A stretch of DNA of 64,000 nucleotides from Gautieria morchelliformis (lineage: Eukaryota > Basidiomycota > Agaricomycetes > Gomphales > Gomphaceae): NCBI GenBank assembly GCA_015179125.1, contig WHVA01000066.1, positions 124,001 to 188,000 on the forward strand, in the 5' to 3' direction. The notes beneath the pieces were generated by a model, which searched no databases, had not been told where the DNA came from, and saw nothing but the letters and a program-made list of their open reading frames with translations. Both the position numbers and the translations under genes were made by a program. Positions within the stretch are counted from its first letter, which is position 1. Every line of letters begins with the position of its first letter. Shown piece by piece: positions 43,607 to 56,455 of this stretch.

Positions 43607-43945
43607 TTTGCAATGTCGGATCTCATTCCAGCATCCAACCCAAATTTCCCGCAAGTCACATCATCAACACCATCATACATATGCACGTAACAGCACCTTT
43701 TATGTAATTTTAGCGTAAAATCCCTGCGGCTGACTCTCGCTGTACGCTGTATATTACTGTCTCATTATCACTACTCATATAAGAGTATGCGTCTACCTTA
43801 TAATATATAAAGTAAGTTGCTTAGCACTTATTTTTTTCCTGGGTGGAAAGGGAGCTATTATCTAGCATTGTTCAGAGCTACATAGATCACTGACGAACAT
43901 ACAAGTACATAGCGGTATACACTAAGCGATATCAAGCCCGGCCGG

Positions 43946-46345
43946 TCAGTATGATATCGGAGCCACAGCAGTTACCGTGAGCGGCAGCTGCGTCCCCCTA
44001 CTCTCTTGTCCCTTAACCATTGGTTGCACGATGGCAGCGTACCCACGTTTTATCTGTATATCTCCGGGTGGCGGGCTGAATTCAAAATTTTCGACCATTT
44101 CTATCAAAATAGCCTGCATTTCGAGCAAGCTAGGTCGAGGATCAGTCGTGGATCAACGGTCGAGGCCGCAATCGACAGATTGAAAGACTCACGAGAAACG
44201 CCATCTGGAGAACGAACGGGTTCCGTTAGCAAATAAAGAAATTCGCCTGGATCATGCATGGGGCATACCCGATACAGCTGCGCACACCGCTGCTAAAGCT
44301 AGCCCTGAATCAAGACATTCAGTCGTCCACTACGAATGAACTAGTTTAGTAGGCCCACAATTTGTTTCCAAAAACTCCTAGATTGATATTGTTGTCATCA
44401 GGAAGTGGATGAAGAAACCGCTCCGGTCTCCATTGATCGGCGTCCTCCCCCCATATACTCTTGAGACTAGTACATGGATGTGTTATTTACGTTATTGTCT
44501 ACAAGTTATTGTTCACTTACCGATTGTAGACGCATAATGACAGCGTGAGTGCTTGCCCTTTGCTCACAGGTATCGCGGTGACCATCTCGCCTGAAACAGT
44601 ACGTTGGGGCCTCTCGAGAGGGATCACATCGTCATGATCTGCCCTCCTGAACAATTGCAGCACGATAGGGTGGAAGCGAAGAGACTCCTAAAATGCAGAT
44701 ATTTAGGACCATTTTCTGACGAAGCAAACCAAGGGCTCGCCTTCATCACAGACTTAGCATATTGCATAGACTCCAGGTCTGATATCTGCAGTCGCTTGTC
44801 TTCTCGATCGTTGGCTTTCGCGCGTGTGGCTCTGATTTCATCGCGAAGTTTCTCCTGGACGTCTGGGTGCTTTGACAACTCGAAAAGAATCCAGCCGAGG
44901 GTATTTGATGTTGTCTCATGTCCAGCTGGAATACGCTTCCTATAACGGTTGACATGATCGACAAGATTTCGGACATACCTATGGTGAGCGTCATTATTTG
45001 CGATAACACTTCGTCTTCACCCAATCGACGCTTCGGATCCTCAGAAGAATTAGCCTTGACTAATAATTGCGACTTGAGATAACTGTGGAATAGCAGTCAA
45101 GGACATGCCTACTAACCAAAAATGCTCATGACATCTCTTCCCCCTTCCTTGCCTGCCTCGTGCGCCTCCTTTTCCTGTGCGATTAGCTTCCTTCCAGTCT
45201 TAAACATAAGATTCATGACATTTCTCAGTCGTCGAATGTCTTTCTTCGGGAGGAAATGAAGATATCGGGACAACCACGGGGGTGTAAAACCGGTCAGCCT
45301 CCGAAAAACAATGGTGAAGTCCGAGATCATGTAGTGTACATCGGCACTGAGGTTTCCACCACTGATCAGCTGGCTGATCAAACACTGAGCGTCGTCTAAG
45401 AAATTGTCTCACAAAAGGTTGCGATAGGCATTGTATAACTCAGTCCCCTCGCCGTCAATGGCGCCGAAATTGTAGTCAAAGGCGGCAGCCCCAATGATAT
45501 CCAAAGTCGTCCGAGTCATCCACGATGAAACGTCGATGACAGATGAGTCCTTTCCCTGTTGATTAAGTGTTGCTTTCCAAGCGTTGACCGTCTATAGTAG
45601 CCCAAACCTGAGTTTGAGATTATACACGGCCATTGACAAACCTTGTGGGAGATATCGAAGAATAATGGCAGAAAACCTCTCAGTGCGGATGAAGAGAACG
45701 CAGGGTTCATTATCTTTCGATGCCTAGCATGTTGTGTCCCTAGATGCCATCTCAGACTAAGGATCGAAAGTTAGGAACTTAAAATAAAGAAATGGCTTGC
45801 CGTCGGCCCAGAGTATACCATGGCCACCTGTAAGCTGTTGACGATATCGGACTTCAGACGTCTTTGGATACTTATAGCCACTTCTATTAAGTACATATTG
45901 AAGTGCCTTTGGGGTTCCAGTTTAATTAGGCATTTGGCTCACTATTCTCAATATCAACCTACCTTAGGATCTGCGAGATTGAGTAGGTCCTCCTACCCAG
46001 CTTATAAGCAAATAACAATAAGTAGCGGTCATGTGCGGCGACTCACGCCAAAGCAGCCTTTGGTGCGGAAAGCGAGCCCGTACTTCTCACTCCATTCAAA
46101 GTCGGCCTCTCCAGCATTCTCTGCACGTTGGAAACTGGGGACATTTCCTGCTCTCCGTGTCATCTGCCTGTGAAACAAACACAAAAAGAATCGAGTGACA
46201 CACCAAGCAGCCATGAATCTGACGTCGGTCCTGGAAGATGTAAGATAGAGCGTCGACGAATATGCTTTACTATGAGATATAAGGCGGCAAGTCCTGGTAT
46301 TACGAGGGCCACCTGCCAGTGAGGTGCAAGAAACAGATGGAACAT
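43946..46345 (-). CDS. Cytochrome P450 monooxygenase, complete (552 aa)
   Basis: Fourteen exons by hand: 46345-46204, 46147-46047, 45992-45963, 45906-45801, 45739-45642, 45591-45413, 45346-45117, 45059-44979, 44925-44741, 44687-44521, 44466-44359, 44304-44269, 44204-44193 and 44129-43946; 1659 nt with no lesion. It has an N-terminal membrane anchor and LPGP hinge ([14 protein letters not shown]). C-helix [19 protein letters not shown]-helix [10 protein letters not shown] (oxygen-binding AGxxT). K-helix ESLR (ExxR). PERF region WRPERF. Heme-binding [10 protein letters not shown] with the Cys ligand. Introns after 45801 and 44741 are GC-AG; exon 13 is 12 nt. An endoplasmic-reticulum monooxygenase of the fungal type resembling CYP5144-like families; substrate unknown. 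A TATA-like agatatatatcc lies about 40 bp upstream of the ATG. Confidence 0.95.
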
Positions 46346-48522
46346 TTCAACTTGAACGTGGCCGGTGGCCGGTGGCTGGGATATATATCTTGGGCTCAAT
46401 ATAGAGGAGACTATGCAGTCAATATATAGCACTGCTGCTAGATCAACCGTTAGAGCGTTGTGGCGTCCTGGGCCTCCTTGTGCCTTCTCACAAATCCTAA
46501 TTCGGTACAATAAGTTCCTAGGCAGGCTTGTTTTGTGTGAATATGGTAGCCGTATCTAAGCGGTCGAGGTCATGGGTGCCTAGGCCTGGGAATAGGTGGA
46601 AATACTAGGAAAGGCGTACGCCGGGATACGCAAAGTTTCGAGCTGAGTGTGTCATACGTAGTAGTGTCACCATTGAACTTAATATTTCAGAAGAGGGAGG
46701 GCCGGCGTGTTCAAGTTGCCGACCCCTTAAGTTGCTCGGCCTCATGCATCATGACGCAGGCCCTGTAGGAAGACGAGCGTCTTGTAGCTCGGCTGGCTCA
46801 GCTCTTTGTCATCTTTGGCCCGTGCATGCTTGACTCCTTTTCTTGCTGAGGCACGCATATATGTACTTATGAGGGTAGTATAGCCTTCCCAGTGACTATT
46901 CGCTGCCACTGGGAAGTAAGTCCGTAACCTGTATAACGAGTTCACAACTAACTAGCTTGTAGTTAACAATTGTCTTTAGGTAGCTTATAGGAGTGACTAT
47001 TCGCTGCCACCAGTGGGAATTATGTACGCTATTTCTGTTTTTTTCCAGTGTTGTGGAAGTGGGCCCAGCTATTAAGGATCTCTTTGCTCTGAGGCAGTCC
47101 CCGAGGCGGCTGGAGCACTATCATCTCCTGCAGATCCGCTACCAATGTATTACCTTTCTTGCCCATTAGGTAGTGATGTAACATGAACTCCCATGATAGT
47201 GCTGAGCTAGCAGGGGATACAATGAGCGAGGAATGCGAAGCTGTTAGATCAGAGGTCGAAAGTCAACGAAATTGAGTTCATCCACGATAAGACAGTGAAT
47301 TTGATTAGAAATGTCGAGACGCTGTGGCTGGGCAGCACCATCACGCGCAGAGGAAAAAGATATCATGTGCATGATGCTGCGACGTGATAGATCCTTAACA
47401 TGTAGGGTAAGGGAAGAGGCAGTGAGAGTAGAATGAGGGCTAAAAAGATAAGAAGACGTACAGCAGCGTTTGTGCAGAGAAGACGGAACACTAGAAAGAG
47501 ATCAAACGAGACATTTATACACGGTGCGCAATTCAACAGTGAGGCCAAATTCCAACGGCCAGACGAGTGACAGGATACGACAGTGGAACATACACCAGGC
47601 GACGTGGGTGCACTCTCTCCTCGATCCGCCGCCATACACGTCCAATGCATAAAGTTTACTGCCAAAGCTCTCCAGCCGCTCTCTCATTGACGTGCCACAT
47701 ACTGTCGCTGTGACTATTATTGGATGCCAAATAAGTGGACACCTCCGCACTGTACACCAAAGGCTGATGTCGATTACTCAGTTACTTCGCCGTGCAGTGC
47801 GGGAGTTCAGCACAGGTAGCGGAATCAGGTTGCTCAGGTTGTGCGTAAGGTGGTCGTCGTGGTTGAGGTGGTGGGTGTAGTACAGAGTGGACACGATCCA
47901 CGTTTTTACGCCTATTAAGTTGTGGAGACGCGGAGGGCCGAGAGGAAAGTTGGGGTGGAAGTTGAGTTGATACCTCCACGATGAATCGTATGGTCTCTAT
48001 GGGTAAGTAGTATCAGGGCGGAAGCGTAAGAACCCCCTTTAACATCAGCACTGACGTGGAGACGTGTATTTGATTTGGATAAGATGCAGTTAATAGTTGC
48101 AGAGGATTGAGATTAACCTAATTAAGAGCCCTCTCTCAAGGTATGCTAAGCGTGGAAGGAGTAGAACATGGTTGACAGAATTGCATCGCCAACCAGTCCG
48201 CTCTCCTGATGGTCTTGAATGCTGAGTTGATGCCTCCTAGCTAGAGGTGTCCATGTCAGTGCCAGAGCCTTGTTTCAAGTCTGAAACAGAAAGACAGACC
48301 CACGTGGTTCGTTGATCATCGATAAATGATGTGGCGGTGGCGCCGTTGATGTATACTTCGACTTCCCCAATTTCTTTTTGAAGCTATGTCCGTCGATTGT
48401 AAAGCTAACATTATTGATCGACATGAATATCCTTTCCTTGTGGAAGTTACATAAGTGGAGCACGCCAAACTTACTTCGTCGACGATTAACCGCTACGAAG
48501 AACCTGGAATTGTGTTGCATAT
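46346..48522. other. Intergenic, no supported gene
   Basis: Short frames only, none with a recognised motif (47363-47750, -, has a hydrophobic stretch but no support). Contains direct repeats of agtgactattcgctgccac (46886 and 46992 areas). Confidence 0.45.
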
Positions 48523-48524
48523 TA

Positions 48525-49308
48525 GGGCGTTTCACGAAGGTGAATTCGACGTGAAATCGGTACTGAAATCGGTCCCGCACTCCGCCGCGAACTCGCAGAG
48601 TTCGTGAATTCCGCAACTTTGCGAAAGCTCCTTTCGCAGCAAACTCGCTCGCGCACTCGTCCGTGAACTCGCTCCCCAACTCGGTCCCAAGCATGCCGCT
48701 CTGCGGCACATACAGCTGACGTCCAATATGGAAATTAATTAGTACTAGACCATTTTCTTAGCTTACCTTTTCTTTCGATCCTTTTCTTTTGCGCGGTACA
48801 CCGCAGTGCTGTGCGCAACCTTTGCAATTAAGTACCTTGTCTCTTCCTCTTAATCAAGATCATATGAGATGACAGGGAAGCTGAGTACAAGAGGGGAGAG
48901 ATGAGATGCTGGAGATGCTGGAGATGGTATGGTAGAGATAGATAGATGACATATATATCCTCCTCTCTGAGCCGTCTGCCACCCTCTGAGCCATCCGGTT
49001 CACACAAATGTCCCAACCACCTCATCTTAATTCGTCAGGCTGACGACGGATGTCCCAAAACATTGGTGGGAGCATTGGGCATGTAATTATACTAAATGTA
49101 ACATTACAGCTACAACAGGCCATTCTGCCGTTGGTATGCCGCAAGCCGGCCTTGCTGTTAAATTTCACAGATACGGAGAGGGGTTTCACGAAGGACACAA
49201 ATTTGAAGTGAATTCGGTCATGAAATCGTGTCTGAACTCCCGAGCACGTTCGAATTCACACCGATTTCGTGACCGAATTCACGTCGAATTTGCCTTCGTG
49301 AAATGCCC
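48525..49308. mobile_element. Candidate MITE with TA target duplication (784 bp)
   Basis: Ends GGGCGTTTCACGAAGG (48525) and complement GGGCATTTCACGAAGG (49308). The inverted ends match 32 of 36 positions. Flanked by TA on both sides (48523-48524, 49309-49310), as for Tc1/mariner-type elements. No transposase inside. A third copy of the end motif at 49184-49226 forms a hairpin with the right end. Confidence 0.6.
49184..49303. repeat. Hairpin of two terminal-repeat copies
   Basis: The left arm tttcacgaaggacacaaatt... (49184-49226) pairs with 49264-49303 across a 37-nt loop, with a few mismatches. Confidence 0.8.
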
Positions 49309-49310
49309 TA

Positions 49311-51085
49311 TTGGAGAATATTCATTCCAGCCATATCTAATTAGGTTTCCCCGCAGGCCGGGCGGACCCAGCCCAGCACCATCCATGAGCGAAAAAATTC
49401 CCAAGATCACCGTGTAACATGCAGACCTTTCAGGCCTGGTTCCTTCTACACCGGTACCAAATGCTAGACAACTGGCTGAATTGTAAGTGGCTAAGTGCAC
49501 GGTGGGTCCCACGTTGTTTGAAGAGAGTCGTAGCGAGATACGACGTTTTCATAACTCGTAGCAAGATGACTTGCTGGGTATCACTTGTCATGTCGTTTGA
49601 AATTACAAGTCATGTTGTCAAGGGATGAGAAGTGGCGCTTTGCAAAGGTATGCTCTCGGCAGGTCATGTCCGGGGATTTGAGCCCCCAGAGATGCACAAA
49701 AGGTATATTCTATAACGCAGACTTCGACCATTGGTAGGCTGTGAAGCATCAGCTACAGTTCTATGAACCAAGCTAGGATAACTCACATTTTATGTGACAA
49801 GGCACATGTCGGTAGCGTGCGTAATAGTGCACTCTCGGAAGATACGGGTGTCAACTGTGTCTGTAAATTCAACTGAAATAGGGTGTGGGCAAACTCCTGG
49901 TATCTATAGGTACCGGCCTGAGTCTGTAAAAAATAACGATAAGTCCAGGCAGCAGGCCGTTGAAAAGACCATGACGAATGAGAGATGGGGTTACTATCTC
50001 GACTCTCCAGTGCAAGTCTTTTAACCGGAATTCAGTTCATAATCATAAAAAAAACCGTAGTCCTTTAACAAGGTTCTCAAGCCGTAGAGGTCATTTAGAA
50101 ATCGCTGCCTACCTATGCTCGCACTTGCGGCGGTCTCATTCCCTGGCCTTGGACGAGTCCCTCTTGGCCTTCTTAAGGGCCGAGTCTGCCGAATAAGACT
50201 TTTGGACTGACGATTTAAGGACTGATGCCAGAGCCGATTTGCCGTCTCCAACCTCTCTGTAAATCATCGTGGTGGACGCTCTGTCACGGTGATGGCTTAA
50301 CTTGATCTAGATATTTATCGGCATCCGAGTCTCGGTACAGGTACTTTCGGCCCTGGTCGTCACTTGATCTTGATGCCGCGACGGCTCCGACTTCAGGAAA
50401 TGTTGTTCAATGCGAAATCATGATCATTTCGATACACCATGCACGAGGAGAACTAGTTTCTAGTATCACAAGTGAGGTCCATACCCCTCGTTTATGTAAC
50501 AGGCGTACTCGCGTTGTCCACGCGATGACACCTCGGCGTCGTGCATATATAATGGTGACGTGGCCTTCAACAGCGAATTACATACGCCAGACATTGTTGT
50601 TGTTTTCAGCATAGCATATTACGACATATTGGCGGTAAAGGTCGCAAGCCAGCAGTTCCATCTGCAGTGTTGACCGGAAATCGCAAGCTATAGCCAAGGT
50701 GGGCAGAACACGAGATGCCTTCAGAAGAGTTGCCAGCGTCATAGAGCCACGGCACGATCGCTATAGACTACCAAAATTGTCTTTGTTGGGCGTCGAAAAC
50801 ATGGTATCACTGTAGCGCATGTGGCTCAATCGTAGATTGGTGATGGCACAGGGTTAAGTATTCGAATGGACGTGAATGGACGCGATAAAGTGCATTACGT
50901 AATACTCCTGACTACCGAAACCCTTTGCCCAACCCGAATTTACACCCATGAATTATCTGCGCGTTTTCCGCTGTTTTGCTCATCTTTTCTGAGCAGACCC
51001 CTCAACACAGTTGTTTGACGTACGCGCTCCCGTTGCTCCAGCATTTTCTCTTATTTTGCTGACCGTGTCCCACGTGTTGGCACAG
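49311..51085. other. Intergenic, no supported gene
   Basis: No coding motif recognised. The last few hundred bases are the upstream region of the 14-3-3 gene, with C/T-rich tracts near 50935-51070. Confidence 0.5.
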
Positions 51086-52085
51086 ATGTCTGACACTCGT
51101 GAAGATTCCGTCTACCTTGCCAAGCTCGCAGAGCAGGCCGAGCGTTATGAAGGCGCGTCGCACTTGCACGTGCAAAACCTGGTCGTGAAGTTGACACCTC
51201 GCGTTTGCAGAAATGGTGGAGAACATGAAGCGTGTCGCTTCTTCGGACCAAGAGCTCACCGTAGAAGAGCGCAATCTCCTTTCCGTTGCGTACAAAAATG
51301 TTATCGGCGCACGTCGCGCGTCTTGGCGTATCGTTTCCTCGATTGAGCAGAAGGAGGAGAGCAAGGGCAACGAGCAGCAGGTCGCTATGATTAAGGGCTA
51401 CAGGGAGAAGATTGAGAGCGAATTGGCCAAGATTTGCGAAGACATTCTTGATGTTTTGGAGAAACACCTTATCCCCAGCGCTGCCAGCGGTGAGTCGAAG
51501 GTATTTTACCACAAGATGTAAGCCTCGCTTCCTACATTGGTGAGATATTTGTTGACTTCATATTTCTGCAGGATGGGCGACTATCACCGTTATTTGGCCG
51601 AGTTTGCGACTGGCGATAAGCGCAAAGACAGCGCCGACAAGTCGTTGGAGTCTTATAAAGCCGCTTCCGACGTTGCCGTTACCGAACTACCTCCCACACA
51701 CCCCATCCGTCTTGGTCTCGCCCTTAACTTCTCAGTATTTTACTATGAAATTCTTAACAGCCCTGACAGGTATTTTCAGTCTATTTTCTATCTTTCGTCT
51801 GTCAGTTTCTGATTTATATTTACTAAAGGGCTTGCCATCTTGCCAAGCAGGCGTTTGATGACGCGATCGCTGAGCTTGATACCTTGTCCGAGGAGAGCTA
51901 CAAAGATTCGACCCTCATCATGCAGCTACTCAGAGATAACCTTACCCTTTGGACATCGGACATGCAAGATTCGGGTCAGTTCTTTGTTTCTTCGTTCACC
52001 CCCAAGTTCTTACATCCTCCGTGACATAGACAAACCTGAAACGAAGGAGGAGAGCGCCGATGTGCCTGCAGAGACTGCAGAATAG
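51086..52085 (+). CDS. 14-3-3 protein
   Basis: Five exons: 51086-51152, 51211-51517, 51572-51769, 51829-51974 and 52030-52085; 774 nt, 257 aa, complete. First intron GC-AG, others GT-AG (54-59 nt). Family signature blocks are all present: [107 protein letters not shown]. The C-terminal tail is acidic. The phosphopeptide-groove residues Lys (AYKN), Arg (ARRASWR) and Arg-Tyr (YHRY) are kept. Dimeric cytosolic adaptor binding phospho-Ser/Thr proteins in cell-cycle and nutrient signalling. ATG chosen because [17 protein letters not shown] matches the usual N-terminus. Confidence 0.98.
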
Positions 52086-52439
52086 ATACCAGTAAACTAA
52101 TTGAGATGTGCTATGGAAGTGCCTTGTTAATCTAAAGTAAAGTCCGGCTAGAGTCGAAGACAAACGCTAGGGAGTCGTCCATATTGTACAACAATGCATA
52201 TATGTGCCATGTTTCAGGTACAGGGTTGCGGGCACGGACCCTCCTCCCAGCGCCAAGCTTTGCCGAGCTACTCGACTGCTCGATTCCTCACACTTGTGGA
52301 ATAAAAGCAGAGCAGAACTTGCGTCATCATCCTCTGTACTGCTCCCCCGTCAAATAGTATTAAACTGGTACGACGATCCATCGGCGAAATATGGGACAAT
52401 GGCTGCGGAATCAAGGAAGCACTCTGCTCGGCCTGCCTA

Positions 52440-52890
52440 GCATATCTGAGTCAATGCCTGAATACCGATGCACTTTTCATACTGTCCATTCCATCGAAAG
52501 CTTGAGATCATCGAGATGGTACCTCCAAAGGTACCGGAAACTACAGAATATTCGGCAAAACTCATGAAACAGAAGGGTCGAAACACCAAAGCTGTGCTCA
52601 TGTACGAATCTTGGGCTGTCACAGTGGTAGAAGGGTTACCGTCTTGAGTACTGAGCTACACAATGTCCAGAAAAATATGCTCACCTTGGCCGATCCAGAG
52701 CTTTGGCACTCACTGAACCGACTATGCCGTCTTAACTATGAGAGGGAGGGATACAACAAGTATGCCAATACAGTATGCATCCTGCACGGCTGGATTGCTA
52801 CACGCTGCCGCGACCCTAGGTGATTAGCTGAGAGATTATTGAAAGTAGAGGAGGTGTTCTGACCTCGGCGACAATGAGAACTGCTCCACT
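52440..52890. other. 3' flank of paralogue A, duplicated at 56060-56455
   Basis: Diverged similarity to the segment downstream of paralogue B (shared pieces around gagctacacaa, gaaccgac, cacgctggattgcta) shows that the duplication unit includes non-coding 3' sequence. No gene. Confidence 0.55.
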
Positions 52891-54536
52891 CTAGGTGATG
52901 GACTGGGGAACACCGCGCCGCGCTGAATTGCCCGCCCCTCCGACATAGCATCCGTCATGTTCAACCTCGAAAACTTGCGAGTTTAAGGACGGCCATTGTT
53001 GATGAGTGGGAAATGATAGCGTTATGCCTGAAGCGCTGGTAGGCATAGCATTGGTACGGTCAAGGCATGAGGCAACCCGTAGATTAAGGAGGATGCGTTT
53101 TATCAAGACTGCATGCAAAATTGTCTGCATCCTGAAGGCAGGCGGCTAATCAGTGGTTCAAAATGTATTGTGATCAAATTGGCATACCCAGCCAAAATCA
53201 TGTTTGACTACTAACGAGTTAGCCATCCAGATGCCAGATTATGAGGAAACGCGGGTTTGCAGACTCACTGTCGCCACGATTATGATGACGTTGATCATAG
53301 AAAAAGCTTTTCCGGCAGGTAAGCTACGCCAGCAGCAGCAATGATGGAATTTCACGCACCGAACATGCAAATATAATACAATATCTCTGTAAGATCAGCT
53401 GAACCATAGAACGAGCCAAAGGACATAAATTACTTACCATCCTTATATACTGTGGCTATGAGAATGGATGAGCTTGCCCTGACTGGAGACAGGTGAGGAC
53501 ACTTGTGATAACAAGCACGAGTCATATACCATTTTTCCTCCTCAGGTGGTACAGAGTCATAAATAGGATGACTACAGGATGACGACATCCTCAGAAATTG
53601 GTACAATCCCGCCAAGAAAGGTGAGGCTCACCTGAATCCACGCATGCAACTATTATCAAGGCCACGGAAGTGATTTTACTTTCGCCTTCAACTAAAAGAC
53701 AAGGGCTCCCGTTGGGCGGTGGGTTTGAAATGACTAAACAGACACCGATAAGGCTTATGTAGACAAGTCTAGAATTCGACGTACATTTTATATGGTCAAG
53801 ACCAAGAACCAGGCACACGAGGGCCACGATAATCGCTGCAGCCGATGCTACGAAAAGGCCGATGCCTACCATTTTTCGTTTTCCGAGTATCGCCCATGCC
53901 CTGAAAACAAGGACAACTGTAGGTACAGGTATCAGCATTGGATCACAGCGAGAACTAAAATAACAAACATTCTCCTAGAGCCATGAGACAGGCCATCATA
54001 ACTTATGGAATGGTTAAGCAGAATATTGTTGAGAACCGGATCTCACGAAACTCACTTATGTGAGATTTAAATATCGCTGTACAAGTTGAAGGGGATCGGT
54101 ATGCAATATCTGTCCAAGATTTTAATTGATAAATGGAAAATCTGAGAACGGGACGGACAGCATCCAGGGATGATTACACATATTGAAAATCCTAGGTACG
54201 CCAGGATGATATACAGGAACTTTGACACACTCCACGGTGCGGGCCATATGAGATCAGCCTCAAGATCCAACGTCAAAAAGTGGTCGTAAATCTATCATGA
54301 CGGCACTTTGCATGTGAAAGTATTTTCTGGAATCAATGCTACCATACCAGGATCACGTAGCCGGCCACTGAATGTGCTTGTTAATATGGTCACAAGACAT
54401 TTTCTCCAAGGAAACATACCGCTTATATACTATGGTGATGAACTTCAGGCCAGGTGCAGCGAGGAGTGGGGAGCTAGCTACTCACACCATTTATTGTGAA
54501 ACTTGAAATTATCGAGATAGACGTTTCAACATCCAT
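52891..54536 (-). CDS. DUF6533-type membrane protein, paralogue A (multi-exon)
   Basis: The start MDVETSISIISS (54536) is shared with paralogues B and C. Next comes the DUF6533 signature IYDHFLTLDLEADLIWPAPW (after an intron) and WSVSKFLYIILAYLGFS (TM). A later exon carries VVLVFRAWAILGKRKM and a hydrophobic segment, then PCLLVEGESKI, and the last exon AVLIKRILLNLR plus a hydrophilic tail to the stop at 52891. Several short introns are needed and I could not place all junctions, so integrity is not proven. These are seven-span-like fungal proteins of unknown role, usually in multigene families. Part of a segmental duplication with paralogue B. Confidence 0.65.
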
Positions 54537-56060
54537 CTAAAGACTATACGGGTAGAGGGAACTGGGTGCTTGCCTCCGAGTCAAGTTCACGAAGTTTCAG
54601 ACCGCACTCATGAGCTCTACTTAAACGACACTACAAGAAAGCATCCAGAATCAGGGACATCAGTCCCTCCCTTCTGTTCCTCCTACTTGGAATAAAAACG
54701 TAGTATCATGATTTCGTGATGAAGTGATCGTTTTGTGTGTTCGTACTAGCGCCACTGGCACTGCAGACCCAAACTGCCGCAGTCTGACCTCGTCAGAATC
54801 CCGACCTCTTCAGGACAGGCTAAAACGAGCAAGGCATCGTGGCAAAGAGGACGTATCCAAGCTTGGTTGATGTTGAAAAATTATCTGACGCTTTGAAGTA
54901 CTGACACTGGTCCATTCAAAACATGTCACAGTCACGCGTCAAACTTAGGTGTTCGAAAATGACTTCACAGTTAGTTCTTCTGCCTCTCTCTAATCGCATA
55001 GAAAAGTAGGCATATCCATTATCTATTTCAACGACGTTGCATTATACTACTGGCAGCGCCCTTGCGAAAGCTGCCGTGCGACTGCCGATATCAAGTCCAA
55101 AGTTTACAATCCGGCGATACAGTTTGATGGCCGGATAGGTAATTTATCTCGGGGTCATCTATTAATATATTTTATCGTTCTAAGACCGAATATTTACCAT
55201 CCACTTCCAGGCTCTACTCTTTCATTCATAGTCAGGTGAAACCTACAGCGTCGGGGGATTATTCTAGAGAAAATAAGGTAAATACCATATAGTTGTATGA
55301 ACCACGTATCGTGGACGGACCGACGCTTTCCACTCATAGACCTCACGCTTAATGAATTGCGGACCTTGGGGTGTCGGAGCTGCAGTTGGTCATTTTGGAA
55401 ACTTTCCAGCAGAGGGCGGTGGAGATTGTAGGCTGCTGCCTGCCACGCCAAACAAAATAAACATGGACGAGTCTTGCCTTTTGAGTAAAGTAAGCAAACC
55501 GTAATTCGGCATAACCATCTCACCTCGCTTCGGTGGCCAAGCTCCAGACTCAAAGGATCGCTCGAAGCTTCAAGTTGAACACACGGGGCAAAGCGCTGGA
55601 TTTCCGCATGCGGAAACTTGAGGGGAAGTTGAATATACATTATCTTGATTCCTACTATTTTTACACAAAAACTCTAGGTATACTTTCAAGACCGCACGCG
55701 GAAATCTGACGGTCAGCGCCGTGACAATTTCAAACCGGGCTTCAAGTCGGGCTGATTCAGACTCCATCTGAATACTCGTGACAGCGACACCTCTTGACGT
55801 GGCGAAGAACTTGCTTTGCAGAGAAGAAAAGTGGACAAAAAAGTGCTAAAGCTAAGAATGACAGCTCAGTTGAAAATGCCGTCATATCACGACTGCGACG
55901 AGAACAGAACTGCTGATAAGGCACACAACGTCATATCACTGGCACCGGTCCCAGTACTTACATCCCACTGCGTTGGATCAATACTCTAATAGTTGTTTCA
56001 CACCCCCAAAGATACAGACTGACTCGGTATAAAACAACTGATAAGGGTGATATACCGAGC
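54537..56060. other. Spacer between paralogues A and B
   Basis: No supported gene. A minus-strand frame at 55194-55767 is open in pieces (SLELGHRSEVRW) but carries no recognisable motif. Confidence 0.4.
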
Positions 56061-56455
56061 CTGAGTCGATGGCTGAATTTGAAAGTCCCAAGTGCCACTG
56101 GCAAAGCTCCGTACACACAGGTCATGTCATCAAGACCAAGGATCGTCGTGAGGCTGCCTCCAAAGGGACAAGATATAAACGACAAAATATTCACACCTTA
56201 TAAAAAGCTTTGGAAGAGTCGAAACAGACACCATACTCAGTTAGGTGGGTTGCTGTCTTACGTGCCGAGCTACACAACAGACAATTTGCTCACCAATCCT
56301 GGTCCAGAACTGAACCGACAATGTAGTATAGATACATTAATACGACATCTACGTCAACACACCCTTCATGCTGCACGCTGGATTGCTATATGCCGCGGCG
56401 ATTAGCTGCGCGAGTAGATGGGGCGCTGACCTCGCTGAAAATGAGACTTGCACCC

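Noticed and set aside
45740..45800. Apparent frame break in the P450 between WADG and HARHRK, first read as a pseudogene lesion
   Set aside because: Resolved by a GC-AG intron ending at ctag/gg, giving [12 protein letters not shown] with phase 1 on both sides.
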